A DNA stretch of 64,000 nt from Mesorhizobium sp. CU3 (GCF_006442965.1 NZ_VFWX01000011.1:1-64000), one strand, 5' to 3'. Counted from the stretch's first letter, positions 10,113-20,800 are shown. Translations and numbers: made by a program. Notes: generated from the sequence alone by a model not told the origin.

Positions 10113-11465
10113 CTACTCTGCGGCTTCGGCAGTCCCCCTTCCGATATCCAGTCTCTTTGCCGTGCGTGCCCAAAAACTCGACAGGAAAGCCGGGTCGCGC
10201 AGCGCCTCCAGCCGTTGCCATTGCGGGAAGGACGCGGCGAAGGTCTCGGCCGGCATACGAGCGTCCTTGTAGGGATTGACCGCCCCGCCGGCCTCAACTG
10301 TGATGCGGTCGAGATCGGCAAGCAGCAGCAAGGTCTTTTCGCCCCGGTTGGGGAAATCCAGCGTCAGCGTGTAGCCCGGCCGCGGAAACGACAGCAGCCC
10401 AGGCGAGCGGATGCCGCCGAAGCGTTTCAGCACGGTCAGGAAGGAGCCCTGCCCTGCCCGCCTTGCGGCTTCGAGCAGCGCCGGCACGGCATGACGCGCA
10501 TTGGCCTCCGGCACCACGCTCTGGTGCTGGAACAGGCCGCGCGGCCCGTAGAGCCGGTTCCAGTCGCGCACGCCGTCGAGCGGAAAGAAGAAGCTCTGGT
10601 AGCCAGCCTGGCGCGGACCCTGCGACCGGCCTTTCTTCCAGCGGTAGGCGGCATTGAAAGCGGTCAGGAACGGCCGGTTGAGGACGTTGAAAGGCGGCTG
10701 CACCGGCACGGAAAACCGGTTGCCGGCGCGCGTCGCGATGTGCCGGCCGTGCTCCGCATGATTGCCGGTGAACAAAAGCCCGCGCCCGCGCCCCTGGGCG
10801 CCGGCGAGTTGGTCGATCCAGGCAACCGCATATTCGTTGGCCTGGTCGGCGGCTTCGGCAAGATCGAAGAATTCCGAGAGATCGCGAAACCGCGTCGCCC
10901 GTTCCATGATGTCGAGCGAGGGCACGCGCATCAGCCGGATCGAAGCCGACAGGATCAGCCCGGTCAGTCCCATGCCGCCGATCGTCGCCTTGAACAGGCG
11001 GGCATTGTCGGTTTCGGAGCAATGGTAGGTCTTGCCGTCGGATCGGAGCAGCGTGAAGGCCTCGACATGGCAGCCGAAAGTGCCGCGCCGGTGGTGATTC
11101 TTGCCGTGCACGTCGTTGGCGATGGCGCCGCCCAGCGTGACGAACTGCGTGCCTGGAACGACCGCAGGAAAGAAACCATGGGGAGCGGCATGCGCAATGA
11201 TGTCGCAAAGCAGCGTACCGGTATCGGCTTCCAGCTCGCCGGTTTCGACGTCGAAGGAGCGTATGCGGTCGAGCGGCCGCATGTCGACCACCATGCCGGC
11301 ATCGTTCTGGCAGCTGTCGCCATAAGAGCGGCCATTGCCATAGCCGAGCAGCGATCCGGGTTTGGCCGCGCCGCTTTTCAGGAGCGCGATCGCCTCATCT
11401 GCCGGGATCGCCCGGCGCGCCGGCGGCGTCGCCAGGCCGAAGCTGCCGAGGCGCCTGGCCTGCAT
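10113..11465 (-). CDS. FAD-binding oxidoreductase, DprE1-like (decaprenylphosphoryl-ribose oxidase family)
   Basis: 450 residues. PCMH-type FAD domain: LGYGNGRSYGDSC (41-52), VPGTQFVTLGGAIANDVHGK (103-122) and the following HH are the pattern of DprE1, the flavoenzyme that oxidises C2' of decaprenyl-phosphoryl-ribose. The C-terminal ALO-like portion ends with PYKDARMPAETF. Start and stop overlap the UbiA-HAD gene as TGATG (one base shared), so the two are coupled, as expected if one makes the lipid-linked ribose and the other epimerises it. Actinobacterial DprE1 acts in arabinan synthesis, and Azorhizobium uses related genes (noe group) to arabinosylate Nod factors. The sugar here is not proven. 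Confidence 0.8.
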   Translation of the reverse strand: MQARRLGSFGLATPPARRAIPADEAIALLKSGAAKPGSLLGYGNGRSYGDSCQNDAGMVVDMRPLDRIRSFDVETGELEADTGTLLCDIIAHAAPHGFFPAVVPGTQFVTLGGAIANDVHGKNHHRRGTFGCHVEAFTLLRSDGKTYHCSETDNARLFKATIGGMGLTGLILSASIRLMRVPSLDIMERATRFRDLSEFFDLAEAADQANEYAVAWIDQLAGAQGRGRGLLFTGNHAEHGRHIATRAGNRFSVPVQPPFNVLNRPFLTAFNAAYRWKKGRSQGPRQAGYQSFFFPLDGVRDWNRLYGPRGLFQHQSVVPEANARHAVPALLEAARRAGQGSFLTVLKRFGGIRSPGLLSFPRPGYTLTLDFPNRGEKTLLLLADLDRITVEAGGAVNPYKDARMPAETFAASFPQWQRLEALRDPAFLSSFWARTAKRLDIGRGTAEAAE

Positions 11466-12898
11466 CACCAGCCCCCGGCGACGAGGAACACCGCGCCGAT
11501 GGCGACGACGATCTGGCTGCGCCAATCGCGGATGATGAAGACGACCGGATCGTCATTCATCTCGTCGCGCCGGGCGAGGATCCAGACGCGCATCGTGAGA
11601 TAAAGCACGATCGGCGCCAGCGGCCATATCAGCCAGGGATGCGGATAGAGCTCGCGCACCGCCGGGCTGTCCATGTAGAGCGCCAGAACCAGCGCTGAGG
11701 AGAACGCAGCCGCCATGCCTGCCTGCGCGACGATCTCCTGATCCTCGGTGCGATAGCCGCGGCCGGCGATGCGTTCGCCCGGCGGGATGGCCGTGGTGCG
11801 CAGTTCGACGAAGCGCTTCACCAGCGCCAGCGACAGGAAGAAGAAGATCGAGAAGGCGAGCAGCCAGAACGAGACGTCGACGCCGGTGGCGGCGGCGCCC
11901 GCCAGCACGCGGATCGTGTAGAGGCCGGCAAGCGTCAGCACATCGACCAAAAGCATGCGCTTGAACGACAGCGAATAGGCGGTGGTGACGGCCATGTAGC
12001 CTAAAAGCACCCCCAGGAACTGGATCGGCAGGAAGAGGCTCGTGGCGACGCCAAGCGTAAGCAGCACGGCGATCGCGCCGAGGCCGAAGGGGATGGACAG
12101 CGCGCCACTGGCGAAGGGCCTGTTGCGCTTCGTCGGATGCTTGCGGTCGAGCGCCAGGTCGAAGAAATCGTTGACGATGTAGATTGCCGACGCCACGGCG
12201 CTGAACGACACGAACGCCAGCAGGCATTCCCAGATCATATTGGGATTGAAATATTCGTGCGACAGCACCATCGGCACGGCGATCAGCGAATTCTTCAGCC
12301 ACTGATGCACGCGCAGCATCTTGATGTAGGTCTTGAGCGTCCGCTTCGGCGCCGGCATGGCCTCGGCGCCATGCGCCGCCTGCCAGCGCCTGGCGCTGCG
12401 GTCAGGCGCCACGACGATTGCCACGCGCGCCGCGTCGAAAACCTTGAGGTCGTTGCGGCTGTTGCCGATATAGTCGAAGCCCGCATCGCCATAGGCGGCG
12501 ACAAGCGCTGCGCACTTTCTGCCCGAAGTCATGTTGTGCGGCCCGTCGGTTGCCAGCACCCGGTCGAAGATGCCGAGATGCGCGGCGATCGCTTCCGCGA
12601 ACTTGCGCGGCGTGCCGGTGGCCAGAACGATCTTGCGCCCTTCGCGGTGATCGCCCTGCAACCGGTCGAGCAGGTCACGGCGATAGGGCAGCGAGGCCGG
12701 ATCGATGTCGACGCGTCTCGCGATTTCCTGCTTGAGTCGAGCCGGCCCGCCGGCCAGCCAGAGCGGCACCAGAAAGAGATAGAGCGGATTCTTCTTGAGC
12801 AGGACGAACAGACCTTCCCACAGAAGGTCCGTTGCAATCAGCGTGCCGTCGAGATCGACCGCAAGCGGAATTGCGTTCCTGTCCGACCGCGCGTCCAT
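11465..12898 (-). CDS. HAD phosphatase-UbiA prenyltransferase fusion (DPPR-synthase-like)
   Basis: 477 residues in two parts. Residues 10-180 are a HAD hydrolase: nucleophile motif LAVDLDGTL (Asp15, Asp17), ATGTPRKFAEAIA and YIGNSRNDLKVF. Residues 185-477 are a UbiA membrane transferase with about eight helices and the Asp-rich motif NDFFDLALDRKHPTKRNRP at 243-261. UbiA relatives in mycobacteria attach phosphoribosyl from PRPP to decaprenyl phosphate, and a separate phosphatase then removes the 5-phosphate. The fusion would combine both steps. It is the first gene of the operon and is coupled to the DprE1-like gene. NoeC of Azorhizobium is a UbiA relative in a comparable pathway. Confidence 0.82.
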   Translation of the reverse strand: MDARSDRNAIPLAVDLDGTLIATDLLWEGLFVLLKKNPLYLFLVPLWLAGGPARLKQEIARRVDIDPASLPYRRDLLDRLQGDHREGRKIVLATGTPRKFAEAIAAHLGIFDRVLATDGPHNMTSGRKCAALVAAYGDAGFDYIGNSRNDLKVFDAARVAIVVAPDRSARRWQAAHGAEAMPAPKRTLKTYIKMLRVHQWLKNSLIAVPMVLSHEYFNPNMIWECLLAFVSFSAVASAIYIVNDFFDLALDRKHPTKRNRPFASGALSIPFGLGAIAVLLTLGVATSLFLPIQFLGVLLGYMAVTTAYSLSFKRMLLVDVLTLAGLYTIRVLAGAAATGVDVSFWLLAFSIFFFLSLALVKRFVELRTTAIPPGERIAGRGYRTEDQEIVAQAGMAAAFSSALVLALYMDSPAVRELYPHPWLIWPLAPIVLYLTMRVWILARRDEMNDDPVVFIIRDWRSQIVVAIGAVFLVAGGW

Positions 12899-13086
12899 TG
12901 TCCTGCCCTGCTCAGGCGTGACCCATTTCGCGACGGGTCATCGCCACTGAAATCCGCGCCGTGTTCGGCGTCTCGCATCGGATATAGCTGGGGACGGCGT
13001 AGCGAACGTTAAAACGCCCGGTTGCAACGCGCGGTCATACCGGTATTTCGGGCGTCATCGTTAAGCGACGGCTACCGGAAACGATA

Positions 13087-13112
13087 AAAGGCCGGACATC
13101 CGCCCGGCCTTT
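13087..13112 (-). terminator. Rho-independent terminator after the small exported protein gene
   Basis: A perfect 9-base stem (AAAGGCCGG / CCGGCCTTT) with an 8-base loop lies 20 bases beyond the stop of the minus-strand gene ending at 13133. Read on that strand it ends in CCTTTTATCG, a short T run. It separates this gene from the pentose operon promoter region at about 12.9-13.08 kb. Confidence 0.75.
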
Positions 13113-13132
13113 GTCGAGTGTGCTGAGACGTT

Positions 13133-13396
13133 TTACTTGATGCGGGCGGCGCCGCCCGAGATCTCGACCGTCTCCGAACCGGTCAGCGCCTCGAGGTCGC
13201 CATTCGGCAAGGTGACGAAGCAGCCATTCGAGCAGAATTCCACCGTCTCGCCGGCCGCGAGCGTCAACTCGCTCTTGGCGCCGCCCTCGGTCACGATCAG
13301 GGTCCGCGTCTGGGCGTCCTTGTTGATCGCGCTGGCGGCGAAAGCCGAACCGCCCATGGCCAGCAAAGCGATGGCGGCAACGACAGACTTCCACAT
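13133..13396 (-). CDS. Small exported protein of unknown function
   Basis: 87 residues. A clear signal peptide (MWKSVVAAIALLAMGGSAFA, cut after AFA) leaves a mature protein of about 67 residues made mostly of short beta strands, with two cysteines in EFCSNGCFVTL that could form a disulfide or bind a ligand. Proteins of this general form occur in rhizobia without known function. An upstream in-frame ATG at 13510 would put 38 unrelated residues before the signal peptide and is rejected. The gene is single, followed by the terminator at 13087-13112. Confidence 0.7.
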   Translation of the reverse strand: MWKSVVAAIALLAMGGSAFAASAINKDAQTRTLIVTEGGAKSELTLAAGETVEFCSNGCFVTLPNGDLEALTGSETVEISGGAARIK

Positions 13397-13543
13397 TGCA
13401 TTTCCGGTGTTCTCACACCGCCTCTGTTCAAGATTTGCAAGGCATTCTCGCCCTTTGCATCGAAGCTTATATGAGATGTTACCTGAACCGCAACTGAATG
13501 CCGCATTCATGCCACAATCGGTTTTCGGCCGGCGTCGGCAAAC

Positions 13544-16033
13544 TTAAGTTGGGTCGGGCTTGCGGCCCTTGCGCTTCATCTTGGCAAGCCGCGCCTCCTC
13601 GGCCGCTGCCTCCGCCTCGAGCTTTTGACGCTCGGCGAACTCCGCCTCGATCTTGTCGTCGTCGATCGGCCAGGTCTCTTGCTTCCTCGACTCGACGACG
13701 GCGCGCGGCGTCGACGGGATCTCGATATGCTCATCCTCGAAGATATCGAAGATGGCGAAGCGGATGTCGTTCTGGACGACGCTGCCGTTCATGATGTCAG
13801 CGACGAACACGCGGACCTCGAATTCGAGCGCGGCAAGCCCGAAATTGGCGAACAGCACGAAGGGTTCGGGATTCTTCAGCACCATCGGATGAGCGCGCGC
13901 TATGTCCAACAGGATGGCGTGGACCCGTTTGACGTCGCTGCCATAGGCGACGCCTACCTTGATGTCGACCCGGCCGAGCTTGTTGCGATGCGTCCAGTTT
14001 CCGACCGCATTGTTGATGAGGTTCGAATTGGGCAGGATTACCGACTGCCGCTGGAAAGTCTCGATCTCCGTGGCGCGCACGCTGATCTTGCGCACCGTGC
14101 CGCTGACGTCGCCGGCGACGATCCAGTCGCCGACCTTGAACGGCCGCTCAGCCAGCAGGATCAGGCCGGAAACGAAGTTCGACACGACATTCTGCAGGCC
14201 GAAGCCGATACCGAGCGAGAGCGCGCCGGCAACCAGCGCAAGGTTTGAAAGATCGATGCCCGCGGCCGAGATGCCGACCAGCCCCGCCATTGCCACGCCG
14301 GCATAGCCCACCCCCAGGCGGATGGAGTTGCGCACGCCGGTGTCGACCTTGCCGCGCGCCATCACCGAACCGTCGAGCCAGCCCTGGAACCAGCGCGTCA
14401 GGAAATAGCCGATGACGAAGACGACGATGCCGGTGAGGATGCCGAGGAAGGAGATCGTCACCGAGCCGATCTGGACGCCGGTCGCGAGCTTGTAGGCCCA
14501 GGCCTGGATATCGCCAGGCTGGAACCCCCACATCAAAAGGATCAGCGGCAGGAACACCAGCACGATCATCACATTGATGGCGATGCTGACGACAAGGCCG
14601 AGCTGGTCGAGCGTGGTGTCCTCATAGCTGGAGTTCTCGGCGAGCCAGCGCCCGACAGAGGTGTCGGCGAAGCTGCCCTCCTCGCCGATCGCGCGCGCCG
14701 ACAGGAAGCCGATATAGGCGGTGATCAGCATGGTACCGGTGACGACGACCTGGATCGAAACGAACAGCGCCAAGCCGATATAGCCGAGCATTGCCGCGGC
14801 GATGGTGAAGAGGCCGAGCCCTATTGCGAGGAAGCGCAGCCATGCGGGCCACGGCCGCCATGATCCGTCCTTGGCCCTGAAGGGTCTGAGCAGGCCCATC
14901 AGGATCAGGATGACGCCGACGATGACGGTGGCGACGAAGCTCCTGGCGATCGTCAGCGACAGCGGCGAGCCCATCTTCTCGTTGACGACCGAGAGGAAGT
15001 AGTTGAAGCCGAGCACGATGGCCATCGCCGTCGCCAGGCCGACCAGCCAGCGCGCCGCGCCGGTCGCAACCGGGATGAGCCGCCAGTTCGGCAGCCGCGG
15101 CTCGAGCGCCGAATTGGTCAGCCGGTTGACGCAGAACACCATGCCGATCACGGTCAGCAGAGCGTTGAGGAAGATGCCGATGTCGCCGCGCAACACGCTG
15201 TAATAGTTGAAGAAGAGGACCGTACAGGCGAAGAAGGCGCCGAGCGCCACGGTCGGCAGCAGCGTCGACCAGAAGGCGACCGACAGACGGCTGAGATAGG
15301 AAGGTTCTTCGACGGTGGGGTCGGGCTCGAAGATACGGCCGAACAACCGCCTTCCGCCGATGAAAAGCACGACCGCCAGCGCGAGCGCCATCAGCGTCGC
15401 GGCAAGGATCGCCTGGAATTTGAACTTGAGGGCGAAACTCAGCCAGGAACTGACGGCTTTGTATAGGCCGGTGAACTGGTCATGGGCGTCTGAAAAAGCC
15501 TGCGGGCTCAGTGCGTCGGTCAGCTCATACTGCTTGGTGAGCACGTTGCGGAAAAGCGCGCTGCGCAATTCCGCTATCTTATCGACCAGCCCGTTGACGC
15601 GGATCGATAGGTTCTGGGCGCTGGCGACGACCGCGTTGATTTCCGCCTTTTCGGCGGAGAGAGCGGCACGCTCGCTGCTGACGATCGCAGGCTCGGGCGG
15701 CTGCCCTTGCGCCGGCGGCGGTCCGAGCACTTCGACACGGGCATTGATGTCGGTCAGCCGCTGGCGGAATGCCAGCGCGCTCTTCAGCGCCGCCTGCGAG
15801 ATATCCTCGAGCTGCAGGCGGATATCGACCAGCCCGGCATCGTCCTGGCCGGGATCGTTCATTTTCTTCTCCAGCCCGTCGGTCCTGGTCGTCAGGTCCT
15901 GGATGACCTTGGTCTGGTCGGCGATGAGCTGCGAAGAACCATGCCCGATCGCCTGCGCCATCGCGTCAAGCGACGGCTGCGCCAGCGCGGCGACAAGCAG
16001 GACCAGGATCAGGCGTAGCAGTCGAAAGACCAT
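13544..16033 (-). CDS. Large mechanosensitive ion channel, MscS/MscK family (DUF3772)
   Basis: 829 residues. Signal peptide MVFRLLRLILVLLVAALAQ, then a periplasmic coiled-coil region (about 30-200, DUF3772 type), roughly ten transmembrane helices, and the MscS core near 590-760. The pore helix is visible in SLGIGFGLQNVVSNFVSGL and the beta domain starts at RPFKVGDWIVAGDVSGTVRKISVRAT. The cytoplasmic tail is highly charged and ends in a Lys/Arg-rich stretch. It would open under membrane tension to release solutes on osmotic downshock. A start at 16165 is possible but would hide the signal peptide. It is divergent from soxB. Confidence 0.88.
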   Translation of the reverse strand: MVFRLLRLILVLLVAALAQPSLDAMAQAIGHGSSQLIADQTKVIQDLTTRTDGLEKKMNDPGQDDAGLVDIRLQLEDISQAALKSALAFRQRLTDINARVEVLGPPPAQGQPPEPAIVSSERAALSAEKAEINAVVASAQNLSIRVNGLVDKIAELRSALFRNVLTKQYELTDALSPQAFSDAHDQFTGLYKAVSSWLSFALKFKFQAILAATLMALALAVVLFIGGRRLFGRIFEPDPTVEEPSYLSRLSVAFWSTLLPTVALGAFFACTVLFFNYYSVLRGDIGIFLNALLTVIGMVFCVNRLTNSALEPRLPNWRLIPVATGAARWLVGLATAMAIVLGFNYFLSVVNEKMGSPLSLTIARSFVATVIVGVILILMGLLRPFRAKDGSWRPWPAWLRFLAIGLGLFTIAAAMLGYIGLALFVSIQVVVTGTMLITAYIGFLSARAIGEEGSFADTSVGRWLAENSSYEDTTLDQLGLVVSIAINVMIVLVFLPLILLMWGFQPGDIQAWAYKLATGVQIGSVTISFLGILTGIVVFVIGYFLTRWFQGWLDGSVMARGKVDTGVRNSIRLGVGYAGVAMAGLVGISAAGIDLSNLALVAGALSLGIGFGLQNVVSNFVSGLILLAERPFKVGDWIVAGDVSGTVRKISVRATEIETFQRQSVILPNSNLINNAVGNWTHRNKLGRVDIKVGVAYGSDVKRVHAILLDIARAHPMVLKNPEPFVLFANFGLAALEFEVRVFVADIMNGSVVQNDIRFAIFDIFEDEHIEIPSTPRAVVESRKQETWPIDDDKIEAEFAERQKLEAEAAAEEARLAKMKRKGRKPDPT

Positions 16034-16238
16034 GACGTTGTGGCGACTCGCGGCCGGAAATACCTTCGAAAATCCCGCCCTTGATAAAGACCGCCATTCC
16101 AGGCGGCAAGCCGTTGCCGTTTCGTGACCGGTGCGCAGGCCGAAGTCGGCCTGTCGAAAAGCCATGGCGCAATCCTGGCTTTGCGCTTCCCGCCCGCTCT
16201 ATAGTGTGCCGCTTCGCACCAACAGGACGATGGTAAGA

Positions 16239-17498
16239 ATGGCGGAATATTCAGCCTTTTCGCTGCTCAAGAACGCGCTGACCGGAAACAAGGACTGGAA
16301 GCCCGCCTGGCGCAAGCCCGACCCCAAAGCCTCCTATGACGTCATCGTCATCGGCGGCGGCGGCCATGGCCTCTCGACGGCCTATTACCTGGCCAAGGAG
16401 CACGGCATCACCAAAGTCGCGGTGCTGGAAAAAGGCTGGCTCGGTTCCGGGAATGTCGGCCGCAACACCACGGCCGTGCGCTCCAACTATCTCCTGCCGG
16501 AGAATACCCGCTTCTACGAGCATTCGATGAAGCTGTGGGAAAACCTCTCCCACGAGCTAAACTACAACGTCATGTTCTCGCAGCGCGGCTGCCTCAATCT
16601 CGCCCATACGCCAGCCCAGCTTGACGATTACGCCCGGCGCGGCAACGCCATGCGCCATCTCGGCGTCGACGCCGAATTGATGAACCTCGACCAGATCAAG
16701 CGGCTGGTGCCGGCGCTCGACCTCTCCGGCTCGGCGCGCTTTCCCGTGCTTGGCGGGCTGATGCAGCCGCGCGCCGGCACCGCGCGCCACGACGCGGTCG
16801 CCTGGGGCTACGCGCGTGGCGCCGATCGACGCGGCGTCGACATCGTCGAGAATTGCGAGGTCACCGGCTTCCTGCGCGACGGCGACCAGATCACCGGCGT
16901 GACCACGACGCGCGGCGACATCCGCGCCAGGAAGGTTGCGCTAGCCGTCGCCGGCAGCACCGGACATGTCATGCAGCTTGCCGGCATCTCGCATATGCCG
17001 ATCGAAAGCCATGTGCTGCAGGCCTTCGTCTCGGAATCGCTGAAGCCGGTCATCGACACCGTTCTGACCTTCGGCATGGGCCATTTCTACATCTCCCAGT
17101 CCGACAAGGGCGGCCTCGTCTATGGCGGCGACCTCGACGGCTATAACAGCTACGCCCAGCGCGGCAGCCTGCCGATCGTCGACGAGGTGATGAGCGAGAT
17201 GCTGGCGCTGTTCCCGGGGCTCGCGCGCGTGCGCATGCTGCGCTCCTGGGGCGGGCTTTGCGACATGACGATGGACGGCTCGCCCATCATCACCACCGGC
17301 CCGCTGCCCGGCATGTATCTCAATTGCGGCTGGTGCTACGGCGGCTTCAAGGCGACGCCGGCTTCCGGCTGGTGCTTTGCCTACACCATTGCCAAGGACG
17401 AGCCGCACTCGTTCAACGCGCCGTTCACGCTCGACCGTTTCTACCGCGGCCTGATCATCGACGACAAAGGCCAAGGCGCCAATCCGCGGCTGCATTAG
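16239..17498 (+). CDS. soxB: Sarcosine oxidase subunit beta
   Basis: 419 residues, the usual size. Dinucleotide loop DVIVIGGGGHGLSTAYYLA at residues 34-52 and the segment GTARHDAVAWG, in which His184 corresponds to the residue that covalently holds FMN in heterotetrameric sarcosine oxidase. The enzyme oxidises sarcosine to glycine and, with tetrahydrofolate, yields methylene-THF and hydrogen peroxide in the cytoplasm. An ATG nine bases upstream (MVR) is in frame; AGGAC fits the chosen start better. First gene of soxB-D-A-G. A palindromic repeat (17501-17548) separates it from soxD. Confidence 0.95.
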   Translation: MAEYSAFSLLKNALTGNKDWKPAWRKPDPKASYDVIVIGGGGHGLSTAYYLAKEHGITKVAVLEKGWLGSGNVGRNTTAVRSNYLLPENTRFYEHSMKLWENLSHELNYNVMFSQRGCLNLAHTPAQLDDYARRGNAMRHLGVDAELMNLDQIKRLVPALDLSGSARFPVLGGLMQPRAGTARHDAVAWGYARGADRRGVDIVENCEVTGFLRDGDQITGVTTTRGDIRARKVALAVAGSTGHVMQLAGISHMPIESHVLQAFVSESLKPVIDTVLTFGMGHFYISQSDKGGLVYGGDLDGYNSYAQRGSLPIVDEVMSEMLALFPGLARVRMLRSWGGLCDMTMDGSPIITTGPLPGMYLNCGWCYGGFKATPASGWCFAYTIAKDEPHSFNAPFTLDRFYRGLIIDDKGQGANPRLH

Positions 17499-17500
17499 GG

Positions 17501-17548
17501 AACCATGATCCCAAAAAGTGGGAACCGGCTTTGGAAAAGATCATGGTT
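17501..17548. repeat. Palindromic intergenic repeat, element B copy 1
   Basis: A perfect 10-base inverted pair, AACCATGATC (17501-17510) and GATCATGGTT (17539-17548), encloses CCAAAAAGTGGGAACCGGCT. This is the pattern of a short palindromic intergenic repeat found many times in rhizobial genomes (RIME-like). It lies between soxB and soxD inside the operon, so it would form an mRNA hairpin there. A degenerate relative is at 51212-51262. Confidence 0.7.
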
Positions 17549-17568
17549 GAACAAGAAGATACAAGAGA

Positions 17569-17847
17569 ATGCTGATCACCTGTCCCTATTGCGGGCCGCG
17601 CGACGTCATCGAATTCACTTACCAAGGCGACGGCAACCGCGAGCGGCCGCAGCCCGCCTCGCAAGACCTCGACGCCTGGAACGCCTATGTCTACGATCGG
17701 CTGAACCCGGCCGGCGATCATAACGAGATCTGGCAGCATTCCGGCGGTTGCCGGTCGCATCTGAGGGTGGTGCGCAACACGATCACCCATGAAATCCTGA
17801 GCACCGAATTCGCCCGCGGCGGCCATAAGGCTGGAGGCCGCTCGTGA
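17569..17847 (+). CDS. soxD: Sarcosine oxidase subunit delta
   Basis: 92 residues. Zinc site Cys5, Cys8 (ITCPYCG), His57 and Cys61 (QHSGGC) matches the four ligands of SoxD in the heterotetrameric enzyme. Ends with a GTGA overlap to soxA (the soxA GTG shares bases with the soxD TGA), so the two are translated together. AAGAGA immediately upstream of the ATG is the best ribosome site. Confidence 0.95.
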   Translation: MLITCPYCGPRDVIEFTYQGDGNRERPQPASQDLDAWNAYVYDRLNPAGDHNEIWQHSGGCRSHLRVVRNTITHEILSTEFARGGHKAGGRS

Positions 17848-20800
17848 GCCCGCGTCGTGCCGAAGCCGGCGGCCGGATCGACCGGCTGCGCACCATCCGT
17901 TTCACCTTCGACGGCGCGCCCTATACCGGCCATGCCGGCGACACGCTGGCGTCCGCGCTGCTCGCCAATGGCGTGACCCTGTTCGGCCGTTCGTTCAAGT
18001 ACCATCGCCCGCGCGGCCTGCTCGCCGCCGGCGTCGAGGAGCCGAACGCGCTGGTGACGGTGCTGCGCGGCGAGGTGCGCGAGCCCAACATCGCCGCCAC
18101 CATGGTCGAGATCTATGACGGGCTGGTTGCGGTCAGCCAGAACCGCACCCCATCGCTCGCCTGGGATATCGGCGCCATCAACCAGCTCGGCGGAAAAATC
18201 CTGTCGGCCGGCTTCTACTACAAGACCTTCATGGGGCCGGTGATCGGCCCGCTGAAGGGCACGCGCTTCTGGATGTTCTGCGAGCATTTCATCCGCCGCG
18301 CCGCCGGCCTTGGCAGGGCCGGCACCGCTCCCGACCCGGCCCGCTATGAGCGCATGAACGCCTTCTGCGACGTGCTGGTCGTCGGCTCCGGCCCAGCCGG
18401 CCTGATGGCGGCCAAGGCCGCCGCCGACCAGGGCGCGCGTGTCATCCTCGCCGATCTGGAGGCAGGTTTCGGCGGCTCCGCCAATTGGTCCGGCGAAACC
18501 ATCGACGGCATGCAAGCCGCCGACTGGGCGCAACGCATCGTCGGCCAGCTCGAAGGCAACGACAATGTCCGGCTTTTGCCGCGCACGACGGTGTGGGGCT
18601 ATTACGACGGCAACACGCTGGCTGCGCTTGAACGCGTGACCGACCACAAGGAAGCGGCGGCCAAGGGCGAGCCGCGCCAGCGCTACTGGGCGATCCGCGC
18701 CGGCACGGTGGTTCTCGCCACTGGCGCGTTCGAACGGCCGCTGGTGTTTCCGGGCAACGACCGTCCCGGCGTCATGCTGGCGCACGCGGCCGAACGCTAC
18801 GCCTATGAGTACGGCGTGCTGCCCGGGCAGCGCATCGCGCTCTTCACCAACAATGACAGCGCCTACGCCTCCGCCGTTGCCTTGAAGAAGGCCGGAGCGG
18901 CGGTCGTCGCCATCGTCGATGTTCGCAGCGATGTGACCGGCGACATGCGCAGGCTGGCGAGCGAGGCGGAAGCCGAGCTGCTCACCGGCCATGCGGTGAT
19001 CGCCACCGAGGGCGGCAAGGCCCTCTCCGGCCTCAAGGTGCAGCGCTTCGATGCCATGAGCGGCGCGCTGAGCGGCGACGAGCGCAGCATCCACGCCGAC
19101 TGCCTTTTGATGTCTGGTGGCTGGTCGCCGACCATCCATCTTGCCAGCCAGGCCGGTGCGAAGGCCGAGTGGGATCCGGCGCGACAAGCCTTCCTGCCGC
19201 CCAAGCCGACGCAGCGCTGGCCAAATCAGCACTGGATTGGCGCCGGCGCTTTCACTGGCGCTTTCTCGACCGCCGAGGCCATCGCGGAAGGCCGCGCCGC
19301 CGGCGTTTCGGCAGCCGGCGGAACGGCGACGCCGATTGCCCTCCCAGTCGTCGAAGCGGCACCCGGCGATCCCGATCCGGCGCCGGTCTTCGAGATCAAG
19401 GCCAAGGGTAAGAGCTTCGTGGACTTCCAGCACGATGTCACCGCCGAGGACGTGCGGCTGGCGCATCGCGAAGGCTTCGTCTCGGTCGAGCATCTGAAGC
19501 GCTACACCACGCTTGGCATGGCGACCGACCAGGGCAAGAACTCCAACGTCCCGGGCTTGGCCATCATGGCCGAGGCGCTCGGCAAGCCGATCCTCGAAGT
19601 TGGCACCACGCGCTTCCGCGCGCCCTATACGGCGGTGTCGATCGGCTCGCTGGCGGCCGAACGCTTCGGCGACCTCAAGCCCGAGCGGCTGACGCCGATG
19701 CATGACTGGCACATCGCCAATGGCGCAAGGATGTATTCGGCCGGCCTCTGGTACCGCCCGATGATCTATGGGCATGCCGGCGAGACCGTCGAGCAGGCCT
19801 ATGTCCGCGAGGCCAAGGCAACGCGCGAAAGCGCCGGCATCGTCGACGTCTCGACGCTGGGCAAGATCGCGGTGCAGGGGCCGGACGCCGCGGAATTCCT
19901 CGACCGCGTCTACACCAACATGTTTTCGACGCTGGCCGTCGGTAAGGCCCGTTACGGCCTGATGCTGCGCGAGGACGGGCTTGCCTTCGACGACGGCACC
20001 ACCTGGCGGCTCGGCGAGCAGGAATTTCTGATGACCACCACTACGGCCAATGCCGGCAAGGTGATGCAGCATCTGGAATATTTCCTCGATGTCATCTGGC
20101 CGGAGCTGAAGGTCACCGTCACCTCCGTCACCGACGAATGGGCGGGCGCGGCCATAGGCGGACCGAACGCGCGCGCCATTCTTGCCTCCTGCGTGAAAGG
20201 CACCGCCGTCGACAACGCGACGCTGCCCTTCATGGGCATCGTCCACGGCGAGATCGCCGGCGTCCCGGTGATGATCTGCCGCCTCTCCTTCTCCGGCGAG
20301 ATGGCTTTCGAGGTCTATTCAGGCGCCGGCTACGGCACCCACGTCTGGGAAGCACTGATCGAGGCCGGCAAGCCGTTCGGCCTGGTCACTTACGGGCTCG
20401 AGGCGCTGGGTACCATGCGCATCGAAAAGGGCCATGTCACCGGCGCCGAGATCGACGGCCGCACCACAGCGCGCGACTTGCATCTCGACTGGATGCTGTC
20501 GAAGAAGAAGCCCTTCATCGGCTCAGCCATGATGGACCGCGAGGGTCTTGTCGCAAATGACCGGCTGCAGCTCGTCGGCCTGATCGCCCTCGACAACCGC
20601 CCGCTCAACGGCGGCGGCCATGTCGTCGAGCAGCTCGACGAGGAAAATCCGCACGATTCGCTCGGCCACATCACCGCCTGCTGCTATTCGCCGGCGCTCG
20701 GCCAGTACATCGCGCTGGCCCTGGTCAAGGGCGGCAAGGCAAGGCATGGCACCCGCGCCTTCGTCTCCGATCCGCTGCGCGACCGGTTCGGACCGGTCGA

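Noticed and set aside
17718..20246. Long minus-strand open frame (842 codons) opposite soxA
   Set aside because: Shadow of soxA; the sense frame has full SoxA motifs and coupled neighbours.
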